Shown piece after piece: positions 46,614 through 58,390 of a stretch of 64,000 nt of DNA. A program made the translations under genes and the position numbers. The stretch comes from Omphiscola glabra (taxonomy: Eukaryota > Mollusca > Gastropoda > Lymnaeidae), in assembly GCA_964017045.1 (NCBI GenBank), contig OZ024795.1, positions 28,496,366-28,560,365 of the forward strand. Direction: 5' to 3'. The notes beneath the pieces are model-generated. The model was not told the DNA's origin, made no database searches, and saw nothing but the letters and a program-made list of their open reading frames with translations. How positions within the stretch are numbered: position 1 is the stretch's first letter; every line of letters starts with the position of its first letter.

Positions 46614-46989
46614 TCCATTCAACATTTTCTTATTACATGACAAGTTGCGGTCTCCTCTGATAAGTTTTTTTTTAAAAATCTTTTTGTATACATTCACATT
46701 TAAAAGCCTTGAAAATGCATTCAACACATACTCAATACACGTCAATTCCTAAAATGAGGATTGTCTATATCCGGACAAGTCTTGCGGTCGGCCTCACATC
46801 CCCATTTAGACCTGTTCATCATGGGCAATATATCAAAGGACAGGGGATATCCTAAGCCTTGTGTTGGTCTGAGGTGGTGGGGAGTTTGGAAATGTGCGGC
46901 TGGTACAGGGGGTGGGGTAGGGCGAATGAGGTAAATTAACTTTCTTGACTGATGAAGCGTGAAAATTGCATTATTGACGCGGACAGAAA
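46614..46989. other. Non-repetitive stretch
   Basis: Nothing recognised. Confidence 0.4.
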
Positions 46990-47353
46990 AGCTGGGTGAG
47001 TGCTAAGCTGGAGGAGTGCTAAGCTGGAGGAGTACTAAGCTGGAGGAGTGCTAAGCTGGAGGAGTGCTAAGCTGGGGGAGTGCTAAGCTGGGGGAGTGCT
47101 AAGCTGGAGGAGTGCTAAGCCGGAGGAGTGCTAAGCTGGAGGAGTGCTAAGCTGGAGGAGTGCTAAGCTGGGGGAGTGCTAAGCTGGAGGAGTGCTAAGC
47201 TGGAGGAGTGCTAAGCCGGAGGAGTGCCAGCCGGAGGAGTGCTAAGCCGGAGGAGTGCTAAGCTGGGGAGTGCTAAGCTGGAGGAGTGCTAAGCTGGAGG
47301 AGTGCTAAGCTGGAGGAGTGCTAAGCCTGGAGGAGTGCTTGGGTGGAGGAGTG
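46990..47353. repeat. 16-bp array (CTAAGCTGGAGGAGTG)n
   Basis: About 22 units. Confidence 0.97.
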
Positions 47354-47359
47354 CCTGGG

Positions 47360-47540
47360 TTATGTATGTACGTTGGTATGAGTGCGTCTGAGTGTGTATT
47401 TCTGTGTATGTGTGCATCTTAGTGTATAGTATGTCTGTTTGTGTTTCCGTGTGTCCGTGTGTGTATTTGCGTGTGTGTTTGTGTGCGATACTATATGTGC
47501 CCGGGTGTGTCTGAGTGTATGTGCGTATCTATATGTGTTT
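47360..47540. repeat. GT-rich microsatellite-like tract
   Basis: Irregular TGTGTGTNT repeats. Confidence 0.85.
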
Positions 47541-47934
47541 GTTTCGGGGGAGAAAGAATAATGTTTTTTGGGATTACATAATCTTTAATATATATATATA
47601 TTTGTTTCTTTTCTTTGTGTATGAAAACCTGACCCTGGAGGGGTGGGGTGGACTATCAATTTGTCTTCATGCTATCAGAAATGCTTGGCTTTTCAAGAAT
47701 ATAAGGAGGACCACAGAGGAGTCCACTAGAGTGTAACCAGGAGATTGAGGGATAACTTACACTAAAGATGTTATATCCCATTTCTTTTTCACACTGTGTA
47801 GTTATTACTGTTTAGTAAATTTGCCTAGACCGATTAAATTGTTACAGTACCGTACTGAGCTGTGGTTCGTGTAAGTTTTGGCAGGTCACTGTGACTGGGC
47901 TCAGCTCTTGCCCTGATTTGGACAAGGGACCCCT
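47541..47934. other. Non-repetitive stretch
   Basis: A short (TA)n at about 47,590; nothing else. Confidence 0.4.
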
Positions 47935-48005
47935 ACAGCCTGGGGGTCAGGGACACTGCAGGTGAACTGACGAGTTCAAACCCTCGTGTTGGTCGAAAAA
48001 CGTGG
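47935..48005 (+). mobile_element. Possible tRNA-derived SINE fragment, first head
   Basis: GGGGGTCAGGGAC followed about 25 bases later by ACGAGTTCAAACCCTCGT, a B-box-like T-arm. It resembles the start of a tRNA-derived SINE. The (CT)n tract at about 48,055-48,077 follows. Confidence 0.25.
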
Positions 48006-48144
48006 CTCTCTAAGTTGTCTTCTTGTATTGCGATAACAGCTTGCCTCTCCCTGCCTCTCTCTCTCTCTCTCTCTCTGTCTCTACGTTTCTTACATGGGAT
48101 CTTTTCTTGTTCACTCGTCAATCGAAGCGTTGACAGGGAAACAC

Positions 48145-48215
48145 CTAGCTGAGTGTAGTGGTCTAGTGACAAGGGGAAGACCTGGGTTCGATTAGAGGCA
48201 GATGAACTTGGATGT
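48145..48215 (+). mobile_element. Possible tRNA-derived SINE fragment, second head
   Basis: A-box-like TGGTCTAGTG (48159-48168) and B-box-like GGTTCGATT (48185-48193) are about 26 bases apart, in the order of an RNA polymerase III promoter but closer than usual. Confidence 0.35.
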
Positions 48216-48539
48216 ATTTCAAAGTTGATATATATGAGGTAGGCCTGCGTATATCGAATACTTATTTTGTAATTAATTTGGACACATTTTAAAGATAATT
48301 TACTTGTATTTAGTATCCATCATTCATAGTGAAGTTTGATGAAAAAAAGTTTAGGGTCACAAAATTTGGAAAAAACTTTATATGTGTGTGCCCGTGTCAG
48401 CGTGTACGTGATGTGAAATCGAGTATATCTAAATATAATGTATATAAACAGACAGACAGAGAGGTGGGGGATGGTGGGGGATTTATTTTGTGTACCTACT
48501 TATAGCAGTTACCTTTTATTCTTTTCCTCATTCATTTTA

Positions 48540-48631
48540 AGCTTTTCTCTCTCTCTTTCTATCTCCCTCTCTTTCTCACTCCCTCTCTTTCTCTCTCTAT
48601 CTTTCTATCTCTCTCTCTTTCTATCCCCCTC

Positions 48632-48667
<36 letters not shown>

Positions 48668-49985
48668 CCTCTTTCTCCATCTCTCTCCATCTCTCTCTAT
48701 CTTTCTATCTCTCTCTTTCTATCTCTCTCTCTTTCTCTCTATCTTTCTATCTCTCTCTCTCTCCATCTCTCTCCATCTCTCTCTATCTTTCTCTCTCTCT
48801 TTCTATCTCTCTCTTTCTCTCTCTCTCTCTCTCCATCTCTCTCCATCTCTCTCTATCTTTCTATCTCTCTCTTTCTATCTCTCTCTTTCTCTCTCTTTCT
48901 TTCTATCTCTCTCTCTTTCTCTCTCTATCTTTCTATCTCTCTCTCTCTCCATCTCTCTCCATCTCTCTCTATCTTTCTATCTCTCTCTCTCTCCATCTCT
49001 CTCCATCTCTCTCTATCTTTCTATCTCTCTCTTTCTATCTCTCTATCTTTCTATCTCTCTCTATCTTTCTATCTCTCTCTCTCTTTCTCTCTCCCTCTCT
49101 CTCCATCTCTTTCTATCTTTCTATCTCTCTCTCTTTCTCTCTCCCTCTCTCTCCAACTCTTTCTATCTTTCTATCTCTCTCTCTCTTTCTCTCTCCCTCT
49201 CTCTCCATCTCTTTCTATCTTTCTATCTCTCTCTCTTTCTCTCTCCATCTCTCTCCATCTCTCTCCATCTCTCTCTATCTTTCTATCTCTCTCTCTCTTT
49301 CTGTCTCCCTCTCTCTCCATCTCTTTCTATCTTTCTATCTCTCTCTTTCTCTCTCCCTCTCTCTCCATCTCTCTCCATCTCTATCCATCTCTCTCTATCT
49401 TTCTATCTCTCTCTCTCTTTATCTCTCCCTCTCTCTCCATCTCTCTCCATCTCTCTCTATCTTTCTATCTCTCTCTTTCTATCTCTCTCTTTCTCTCTCT
49501 ATCTTTCTATCTCTCTCTCTTTCTCTCTCCCTCTCTCTCCATCTCTCTCCATCTCTCTCTATCTTTCTATCTCTCCCTCTCCCTCTCTCTACCTCTCTCT
49601 CCATCTCTCTCTATCTTTCTATCTCTCTCTCTCTCTTTCTCTCTCCCTCTCTCTCCATCTCTCTCCATCTCTCTCTATCTTTCTATCTCTCTCTTTCTAT
49701 CTCTCTCTCTTTCTCTCTCTTTCTCTCTCCCTCTCTCTCCATCTCTCTCCATCTCTCTCTATCTTTCTATCTCTCCCTCTCCCTCTCTCTCCATCTCTCT
49801 CCATCTCTCTCTATCTTTCTATCTCTCTCTCTTTCTGTCTCCCTCTCTCTCCTTCGATCTATCTCTCTCTTTCTCTCTGTCTCTCTATTTATATATATAT
49901 TTATCCCCTCTCCTTCTCTCTCCCTCTACTTTTCTTTCTCTCTCTCTCTCTCTCACCCTCTCTCTCTCTCTCTCTCTTTATCTTT
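48540..49985. repeat. 1.4-kb pyrimidine microsatellite
   Basis: Almost pure C/T with recurring CTCCATCTCTCTCTATCTTT blocks at higher order. It generates a spurious 549-codon Ser/Leu frame. The length and strand purity give triplex (H-DNA) potential. Confidence 0.98.
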
Positions 49986-50112
49986 TTAAGCCTTTTACAT
50001 TCCGATCTTAAAAATAGAAAGCTGCAAACTAGTTCTGATCTTGTGAATACATTTTTGCTTAGATTTTGTGGACTCTCTAGACATTAAAAACAGTTGTCAT
50101 TTGTTGAAATGC

Positions 50113-50339
50113 CACCCTTACGTCTGACGCTTCGCCCTTACGTCTGACGCTTCACCCTTACGTCTGACGCTTCGCCCTTACGTCTGACGCTTCACCCTTA
50201 CGTCTGACGGTTCGCCCTTACGTCTGACGGTTCGCCCTTACGTCTGACGCTTCACCCTTACGTCTGACGGTTCGCCCTTACGTCTGACGCTTCGCCCTTA
50301 CGTCTGACGCTTCGCCCTTACGTCTGACGGTTCGCCCTT
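50113..50339. repeat. 20-bp array (ACGTCTGACGCTTCGCCCTT)n
   Basis: Eleven units; variants CTTCAC and GTTCGC. Each unit has three or so CpGs, an unusual local CpG density. Confidence 0.97.
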
Positions 50340-50687
50340 CCTCTTAACACTTTAATGACTAAAAAGAGAACGACTTGGACACATGTTGCTATACCTGCAT
50401 AGAACAAGACACAAGTTTTGAAAGTAGAAAGTAGAACAGCGCGATTAAACGTCACTTCAACGACAAAATACAAGTTTATATAGACTCGTCTATGTGTTCA
50501 TGCAATGATCTTTGACATATTTGTTACAAGTTTATATACTGTCTGCGCACCTTCACTGACCCACATATCTATCCATGTCAATCTCCTCATCACCAGTGTC
50601 TATCCTGTAAACCCTGCCAAAATATCTCCCGGAGGACACCATGACTTGACCTACTCCCCAGATAGCAGATACAGGCATCATGATTTG
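50340..50687. other. Non-repetitive stretch
   Basis: No gene recognised. Confidence 0.4.
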
Positions 50688-51030
50688 GCTGTTATGATTC
50701 GTCACTAAGGGTTATATATAGCATTGAGTTTTATGATTTGTCACTAAGGGTTATAACATTGAGTTTTATGATTTGCCACTAAGGGTTATAACATTGAGTT
50801 TTATGATTTGTCACTAAGGGTTATAACATTGAGTTTTATGATTTGTCACTAAGGTTATAACATTGAGTTTTATTATTTGTCTCTAAGGCTATTACATTGA
50901 GTTTTATGATTTGTCACTAAGTTTATAACATTGAGTTTTATGATTTGTCACTAATGTTATAACATTGAGTTTTATGATTTGTCACTAAGGCTAAGGTTAT
51001 AACAGCGAGTTTTATGATTTATCACTAATT
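50688..51030. repeat. ~35 bp array, GAGTTTTATGATTTGTCACT
   Basis: About ten units with 1-5 bp indels around AAGGGTTATAACATT. Confidence 0.95.
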
Positions 51031-51106
51031 GCTTAAGTTCCAAAAAGCATGACATCTTTCATATCAAGACAGTTATAGGTGCACGGGGTTGTGCACTGTA
51101 GCGCCG

Positions 51107-51190
51107 CCTCTCTCAGGACCGGCGGCCGTTCTTTCGCGGAGTTAAAACACAATTTAAACACAGTGCGCACATCCGCTGAGCTACCCTATA
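51107..51190 (-). mobile_element. Possible tRNA-derived SINE head on the minus strand
   Basis: The minus strand reads GGGTAGCTCAGCGGATG, a good tRNA A-box (from about 51,188 leftward). The expected B-box is degenerate (GGTCCTGAGAGAGG). Probably a decayed SINE. Confidence 0.25.
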
Positions 51191-51639
51191 GACGTTTACC
51201 TTGACCGCAGGTCATGATGAAATAACCCGCTTCCCCCCCCCCCAACCACAACTTATTGCATCTGATGGTTCATGCGTGCGGCGTGCAACGAGCCCCACGT
51301 TATTTCCGATTTGATCATAAATCAGCCCGGTGCTGACATCGAGTGCTGCGTATGCACGTATGGTCGCACTCTCATGAGGTAGTCAAGTAAAGGAACATCC
51401 ACCTCAAAACGTATATGGCTTGCGTCACTTCCTTTGTTTAACTGCCATAATTAGCATGCAGTATGGACAAGTAGCATTGAATTTATGTTTATTTCATTTT
51501 GTGCAAACAAAATTGTGTCCTTGACTTCAGCGCATGACGTCAATAAAGATGGATAATGATTGCTCAAAGATGACTTTATTTTTATGACCATACTGTTCTT
51601 GACTGACTCTATGTGTCTAGAAAACGTGAGCAGTGTGAA
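51191..51639. other. Non-repetitive stretch
   Basis: TGACGTCA at 51535-51542 and a C-run at about 51,231. No gene. Confidence 0.4.
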
Positions 51640-51741
51640 GGAGGCAAGTGCTAAGGTGGCCGGCTGGAGCTTACTACTTCAGTGATCAGTTGAGGCACTA
51701 GTGGATGCACTAAGGGCCCTCAAAACATAGAAGAAGAAGAC
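51640..51741 (+). mobile_element. Short LINE 3' relic
   Basis: The frame reads EALVDALRALKT, then a stop, then an AAGAAGAAG tail. This matches the last residues and tail of RTE-type elements. Only about 100 bases remain. Confidence 0.4.
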
Positions 51742-52027
51742 CTCTCGTCATGGTTCGGTGCAGATTGTTCTACCGGTAAGGGTTTCTTCTTGCCCCAAAA
51801 CGGTAGCCCAGTTCGTTTTCACCTTATAAGGAGACGAACCCACGAATTCGAGCCATCTATCTCTTCTGTGAGAGGCATGGAGTTACAAATCTATCTCTTC
51901 TACGAGAGGCAGGCAAAATTACAAACAGAGCCGTATCGACAACTTAGAATTACTGCAGCTGTAAGACATTCTAAGACATTGTATAATCATTGTAGTTTAC
52001 CCGGAATGTAACCAAATTCGATGCTAC

Positions 52028-52142
52028 TTACCCAAGACTAAAAGTCTGCTATCCCGATCACAGACTTACCCCAGACTTATAATCTTCCTTTCCGATCACA
52101 AACTTATCCCAGACTAAAAATTCTGTTATCCCGATCACTGAC
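52028..52142. repeat. ~38 bp array
   Basis: Three units with CCCGATCACAGACTTACCCC. Confidence 0.85.
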
Positions 52143-52830
52143 TTGGCAAACAGAAAATTTATATTTCTTTTATTAACGAATAAACAATGGGACAATTTAA
52201 TGATTGTGGAATTGAGACGACATTTCTGTGGGGGGAGGGGGGGGGGTTATAAATATTATGTTTCTGGACGACGTCCCCCGATAACCAGTTTGTGTTGTCA
52301 TAGTCAGACACAATTTAAAGGCTGTTCTATTTTTGGCGCCGATTCGTGTTGTCGTCAGGATACAGTGTTTCATGATACGAGAATCTAGGTCAGTCTCATT
52401 AGGACCAGCTGTTATGGTTCTGAGTCTTTTTCCTTTTATTTTAAGAACACATTTATTACGTCTCTAAGATGACCATATACACTTTCTTTATTTTGATTAA
52501 GGACAGTTAATCCTTATAAGGCACAATGAATTGTAACGAGGGGGCTTCTGTTATGTCACAAAGGGATAAGTTGGACATATTAATGTTTGCTCCAATCATC
52601 TATTGTCCAAATAAGAGTGTATCAATACATGTGAGTATTGATTGATGAAGACTTGTGAAGATTAACTTAGACACCTGTTCAAAACTAAAGACTAGGGAAA
52701 AAAAATATTTGCACAAAAAAAGGGGGTATGGAGGATAATGTATCTTATGACGGTGTCCATTGTTTTCCTTGCGTCCACCAACTATAAAATGATCCCCCCC
52801 CCCCGATCAAGGGCTCCGTTGTAAAGACAC
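52143..52830. other. Non-repetitive stretch
   Basis: G-run at about 52,221 and C-run at about 52,794. An 81-codon frame (52143-52388) has no recognisable domain. Confidence 0.35.
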
Positions 52831-53524
52831 ATGACCAGCTGACCACAGCCGCCTAAACCAACTGACCACAGCCGCCTAAACCAGCTGACCACAGCCGCCT
52901 AAACCAGCTGACCACAGCCGCCTAAACCAGCCAGCTGACCACAGCCGCCTAAACCATTTGACCACAGCCGCCTAAACCAGCTGACCGCAGCCGCCTAAAC
53001 CAGCTGACCACAGCTGCCTAAACCAGCTGACCACAGCCGCCTAAACCATTCGACCACAGCCACCTAAACCAGCTGACCACAGCCGCCTAAACCAGCTGAC
53101 CACAGCCGCCTAAACCAGCTGACCACAGCCGCCTAAACCAGCTGACCACAGCCGCCTAAACCAGCTGACCACAGCCGCCTAAACCAGCTGACCACAGCCG
53201 CCTAAACCAGCTGACCACAGCCGCCTAAACCAGCTGACCACAGCCGCCTAAACCAGCTGACCACAGCCGCCTAAACCAGCTGACCACAGCCGCCTAAACC
53301 AGCTGACCACAGCCGCCTAAACCAGCTGACCACAGCCGCCTAAACCAGCTGACCACAGCCGCCTAAACCAGCTGACCACAGCCGCCTAAACCAGCTGACC
53401 ACAGCCGCCTAAACCAGCTGACCACAGCCGCCTAAACCAGCTGACCACAGCCGCCTAAACCAGCTGACCACAGCCGCCTAAACCAGCTGACCACAGCCGC
53501 CTAAACCAACTGACCATAGCCGCT
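52831..53524. repeat. 23-bp minisatellite, CCAGCTGACCACAGCCGCCT
   Basis: About 30 units, the right two thirds virtually identical. Each unit has CAGCTG and ACCACAG. Confidence 0.98.
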
Positions 53525-53621
53525 TATTAAATCGTTACATTTCACGAGACCAAAGTTAGAGAATGCTGTCACTAACGCTGCAATAGTAGAACATTTCATG
53601 ACGCCACTTCTTATGCTTTTA

Positions 53622-54198
53622 TCTTATACTTGTGTATGGACAGTTGCCACTGAACTTATACTTGTGTATGGACAGTTGCCACTGAACTTATACTTGTGTA
53701 TGGACAGTTGCCACTGAACTTATACTTGTGTATGGACAGTTGCCACTGAACTTATACTTGTGTATGAACAGTTGCCACTGAACTTATACTTGTGTATGAA
53801 CAGTTGCCACTGAACTTATACTTGTGTATGGACAGTTGCCACTGAACTTATACTTGTGTATGGACAGTTGCCACTGAACTTATACTTGTGTATGGACAGT
53901 TGCCCCTGAACTATACTTGTGTATGGACAGTTGTCACTAAACTTATATTTGTGTATGGACAGTTGCCACTGAACTTATAATTGTGTATGGACAGTTGTCA
54001 CTAAACTTATATTTGTGTATGGACAGTTGCCACTGAACTTATAATTGTGTATGGACAGTTGTCACTAAACTTATATTTGTGTATGGACAGTTGCCACTGA
54101 ACTTATAATTGTGTATGGACAGTTGTCACTGAACTTATACTTGTGTATGGACATTTGCCACTGAACTTATACTTGTGTATGGACAGTTGTCACTGAAC
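53622..54198. repeat. 32-bp minisatellite, GGACAGTTGCCACTGAACTT
   Basis: About 18 units. In the right part two sub-types alternate (GCCACTGAAC...ATAATTG and GTCACTAAAC...ATATTTG), an emerging 64-bp dimer. Confidence 0.97.
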
Positions 54199-54317
54199 CA
54201 GCATTACAATGAGTGTAACCGCTTGTCTCCCCCCCCCCCCACTTCAATCATGCGCATCTGGGGCCCAAGGCATAGATGATACTCAGATCAGATAACATAT
54301 GGTAATAATAGGATATG

Positions 54318-54492
54318 GCCATAGTAAGAGATGATATCATAGCAGGAGATTGCCATATTATGAGATGACCACAATAGGAGATGGCCATATTATGAGATGA
54401 CCACAATAGGAGATGGCCATATTATGAGATGACCACAATAGGATAATGCCATAGTAAGAGATGATCATAGCAAGAGATGACCATATTATGAG
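54318..54492. repeat. ~32 bp array
   Basis: About five units with GAGATGACCACAATAGGAGA. Confidence 0.9.
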
Positions 54493-55277
54493 GACCAGTG
54501 ATTTGTCAGGGTACTGGTCAAACACCATGCCATGTCAAAGCGAACGTGTAACGTCTCCCTGCGAGGCCTGCGTCCCTCATTGGAGAGTTTAACCATGTTT
54601 GAGTTTGCTCAAGTTAAATAACAGTGGTGCTCAATTAGTTTCCAACAACAAACATCACATTTTTTAGACTTAGGCTAATCTCTTTAAAAATGTGTTAGTG
54701 AGGCAAATATATTTTTAATAAACCTTTTTTTTTTAATTTTATGGTAGCGATAATACTTTATAATGATCCTTTTATAATCGTGTGCCCTCACTAATAATGA
54801 CAGTTTTTTAGAACCGTTGAACTCTATTCAGACACAGAGTGGGATTGCCATTGTGACATTGCGAAGACAAACAAATAAGACAGGTATACAAACAAAGAAG
54901 AACAAGTAGACAAACTAAAACACAAACAAGACAAGTAACAAACAGTCGAAACAGGTTTTTAAAAAAAATACATGCAAACCAAACATAAATCACATTTCAC
55001 ACACACACACACACACAGAAGCGCGCAAACCAACTGGAGAAAAAATTGACATGGAGATGTGCGCAGGGGCGTAGTTGGTTGGTGGGTAAGGGGCAGCAAG
55101 CTTTTACAAAAAGGCGTCCATGTGTTCTTTATTACTGAAATAAAATTATTTCTGATCTAGCCAACTCAACGAGATAACAAAACATCGTATGTATAGAAAG
55201 CCAAAACTGACTAGTATGAATGTAATTTAGATAGATGACAATGGCTCTTTCCGTGTGTTCATGTTACAAGGCTAGTT
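54493..55277. other. AT-rich stretch
   Basis: A (CA)n at about 54,998 and a possible MITE-end relic GGGGCGTAGTTGG at about 55,067. No gene. Confidence 0.35.
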
Positions 55278-55360
55278 GACTTGGCTGTAGTAGATTTTAA
55301 AAAGCTGTAGTAGACACCACACGCTGTAGTAGACACCACACGCTGTAGTAGACACCACAA
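55278..55360. repeat. 19-bp array (GCTGTAGTAGACACCACAC)n
   Basis: Three full units and a leading partial one. Confidence 0.9.
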
Positions 55361-55494
55361 TGAAGGGTATGTGTTGAATGATGTATATATGTTGAATGAC
55401 GTTGATGTGTTGTATGAGGCTGAGGTTTTGAATGCTGTACGTAATATATATTCTTATAAATGTAACGACACAGACTTTTCGTAAGTTTTGAAAG

Positions 55495-56560
55495 AAACTG
55501 CAGAAAGTTCAAAATTCAGCTGCTAGGTTAGTTCGTAAGGCAATGAAACGTGATCACTTCTTCACTCACTTCATTGGCTCTCTATACAGGCACGCATTGA
55601 TTACAAGCTGTCTGTTCTCTGTCACAACTCTTTCTCTGGTTCCTGCCCTTCACATCCCAACTTACTGAACTTCTTTCTGTTTATTCACCCCTTCGAAAGC
55701 TTCGTTCCTCCGCAGATACGCGTGTTCTTTCTGTTCCCAGAACAGGCACTAAAACATATGGTGAATGATCTTTCTGCTTCTGTGCCCCAAAAATATTGGA
55801 ATTCTCTCCCATTACACATCCGCAATATAACGACCATCACAGCCTTCAAAACTACCTTCAAGACCCATCTCTTCAAACTTTAATATACCGACTCATTCTT
55901 ACCCCCCCCTTTCTGATAAACAACGCTCGATGCTGCTGGGTGCTGTCCATGGCTAGACAGTGGCTAGACAGGGGTAGATAGTACTTGGGTGGGTGAGGTC
56001 AAGCTTTTTACCAATTGTTTTTAAATGTATAATTTTCTGTAATTGCTAAATTTTTTGTGAAGCGCAGTGAGCCGAGCCCTAGGCTGAGGTACTGCAGTGA
56101 GCCGAGCCCTAGGCTGAGGTACTGCAGTGAGCCTAGCCCTAGGCTGGGGTACTGCAGTGAGCCGAGCCCTAGGCTGAGGTACTGCAGTGAGCCTAGCCCT
56201 AGGCTGAGGTAATGCAGTTAGCCTATAGCCCTAGGCTGAGGTACTGCAGTGAGCCTAGCCCTAGGCTGAGGTACTGCAGTTAGCCTATAGCCCTAGGCTG
56301 AGGTACTGCAGTGAGCATAGCCCTAGGCTGAGGTACTGCAGTGAGCCTAGCCCTAGGCATGGTACTGCAGTGAGCCTTGCCCTAGGCTGGGGTACTGCAG
56401 TGAGCCTAGCCCTAGGCATGGTACTGCAGTTAGCCTATAGCCCTAGGCTGGGGTACTGCAGTGAGCCTAGCCCTAGGCATGGGTACTGCAGTTAGCCTAC
56501 AGCTCTAGGCGGGGTACAAAGCTATATAAAACAACCTAATAATAATTATAATAATAATAC
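55495..56560 (+). mobile_element. CR1/L2-like LINE 3' end with a minisatellite in its 3' UTR
   Basis: The C-terminus of a CR1/L2/jockey-type reverse transcriptase is legible across frames: LQKVQNSAARLVRKA, then HWLSIQARIDYKLSVLC, LRSSADTRVLSVPRTGTKTY and YWNSLPLHIRN, ending FKTHLFKL and stop at 55881-55883. At least two frameshifts and one internal stop (after TYGE) make it dead. The 3' UTR runs to GAAGCGCAGTGAGCC, then a 30-bp tandem array, then GCTATATAAA and a (TAA)n tail at 56,540-56,560, the usual end of such elements. Confidence 0.85.
56057..56516. repeat. 30-32 bp minisatellite within the LINE 3' UTR
   Basis: About 15 units built on GAGCCCTAGGCTGAGGTACT. Some units carry a 2-bp insertion (TTAGCCTATAGCC) or a shortened CTAGGCATGG. 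The first unit continues directly from the LINE's own GAAGCGCAGTGAGCC, and the last leads into its terminal GCTATATAAA, so the array is an expansion of retroelement sequence. Confidence 0.9.
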
Positions 56561-57616
56561 ATGTTCCACTTAAAGTAAACATTAAATTATCGGCTCAACT
56601 CGATTTTTTCACTGGGAACTGAACTAATCCCACCAGCTGTGGCTTATATATTCGCTTTTATTTATTAACTGTTGAAATTGGGGTCATCTTTGCTTATCTA
56701 CCTTGGCCCCGATTTTAAGGGAGATAATACTCCCAGCACAATGATATTGTTTAATCCCACAGTTGTGCATATGGTGTGGTCTCCGCCTCAAGCCTCAATG
56801 TGAATTATGTTAATAAAGTCATCATGGAAACCATACCTCGTGTTGCCTAGGGTCTCCTAGGGTCTCCTAGTGTTTCCCTCCCACATTTGAACCCGCATCG
56901 TGTGAAACGAAACATCGACTGCTGTTCATTGTGATGGTACTTGCATTATTTTTTTCCACGTGCCCGTGGTCACACATTTAAATGTGGACACGAATTGTGT
57001 CTTAACTTTGTTATCAGTGGTTAGAGCCAATTTTCGGCTGGAATATCAGTTTCACTAGTTTCACTTTTTTTTCAGTCATATGAATAACAGTTGACTCAGT
57101 ACAAACCCCATGACCAAATAGATATTGTGTGCCTTGTGATTATGGCGGAATAGATATGTTCCATCTTTTTTGCTGTTATTGCGCGAGTACAAAACAGTTC
57201 AAGCTCAATCTTAGAAATAGACTGTTTTCCCCGTTATCTCAGGTTGAACGTACATCGCCAAAAATATATATATATATATCCACAAGAAAGCTGTTAGAGC
57301 TGGCAAACTGTGACAATAGAATTGTTATTTAGAACTTATCTACGGTAGTACATCTGTGTTGCTGTATTCAGGAAAATGGCGTTCTATATCTTTCTCATTT
57401 CAACACAATGCTAGTATATCACGATGCATTTATTAGCGTATTTACAGTAAGTCAAGGCGGTAAGGGTAGATTATTAGTTTGAAAGCAACCCTTTGTGGCT
57501 TGTTGTGTGGAGGCCGCAGTCATGCGAACAGTTGCTTTGTAAGGCTAAAATCATAGTTGGCAATATTTGTGCAGCGCGGGTCACACATATCTGCATACGT
57601 TTTATGACACGCGCAT
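56561..57616. other. Non-repetitive stretch between the LINE and the tob flank
   Basis: No gene recognised; a duplicated GGGTCTCCTA at about 56,850 and a (TA)n at about 57,265. Confidence 0.4.
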
Positions 57617-57722
57617 TTTCATTGTGTACATTAATTTCATTACGTACATTCAGTTCATTGTGTAATTTTATTTCATGTGTACATTCATTTTATTGCGTAC
57701 ATTCATTTCATTGTGTAAATGC
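57617..57722. repeat. Imperfect ~20 bp array
   Basis: About five units around GTACATTCATTTCATTGTGT. Confidence 0.8.
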
Positions 57723-57894
57723 TCAAACTGTTTCACACTGTATCTGTTTCATTCTAAAAGTATTCGCTGAAAACAAGATGAAATTAGCAAGTTATTTTGT
57801 CTATGTGTTTATGTAAGCTCCTTGCTTCAGTTTTGTTTCGGATGCAATAGTTCTTTTGACGAGTTATGTCGTGAGTTTCAATGTCTCGAAACAC

Positions 57895-58187
57895 TCAGTA
57901 TAGACCACTGACTCGGCATAGACCACTGACTCGGCATAGACCACTGACTCGGCATAGACCACTGACTCGGCATAGACCACTGACTCGGCATAGACCACCG
58001 ACCCACCAACGACCATTGACTCAGCACAGACCACCGACCCACCAAAGACCATTGACTCAGCACAGACCACCGACCCACCAAAGACCATTGACTCAGCACA
58101 GACCACTCAATCATTTAGACCACTGACTACGCACAGATCACTGACCCACCAAAAAAAGCACTGACCCAGCACAGACCACCCAACCAG
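57895..58187. repeat. 18-bp array passing into a 36-bp dimer array
   Basis: Six units of CATAGACCACTGACTCGG are followed by three 36-bp units in which CACAGACCACCGACCCAC alternates with CAAAGACCATTGACTCAG. Ends about 200 bp before the tob promoter region. Confidence 0.95.
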
Positions 58188-58211
58188 TCAATAGCCTTGT
58201 TTTAACACATT

Positions 58212-58236
58212 CCCTTTGTTTCATTCTCTTCCACAG
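58212..58236 (+). promoter_or_regulatory. Candidate 3' splice acceptor upstream of tob
   Basis: A pyrimidine tract runs into CTCTTCCACAG, ending AG at 58235-58236, with a branch-like TTTTAAC just upstream. An exon starting at 58237 would give tob a 5' UTR of about 426 bases containing upstream ATGs, for example at about 58306. Vertebrate TOB1 also has a 5' non-coding exon, so a spliced leader exon is plausible. Confidence 0.35.
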
Positions 58237-58390
58237 AATCACTAAGACTCAACGAAGCACAAGCACAACCAGATAGAACACTTTAACTTTAACCACATCG
58301 TAAGACATGCAACTCGTGTGACGACCTTAATAACATAGGAATATCATTCAAGTCGATCAATTCTTTCAAGGAAAACACCCTCGCCCATCG

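Noticed and set aside
48438..50087. 549-codon Ser/Leu-rich frame
   Set aside because: It is the translation of a CT microsatellite, with no domain and no codon signature.
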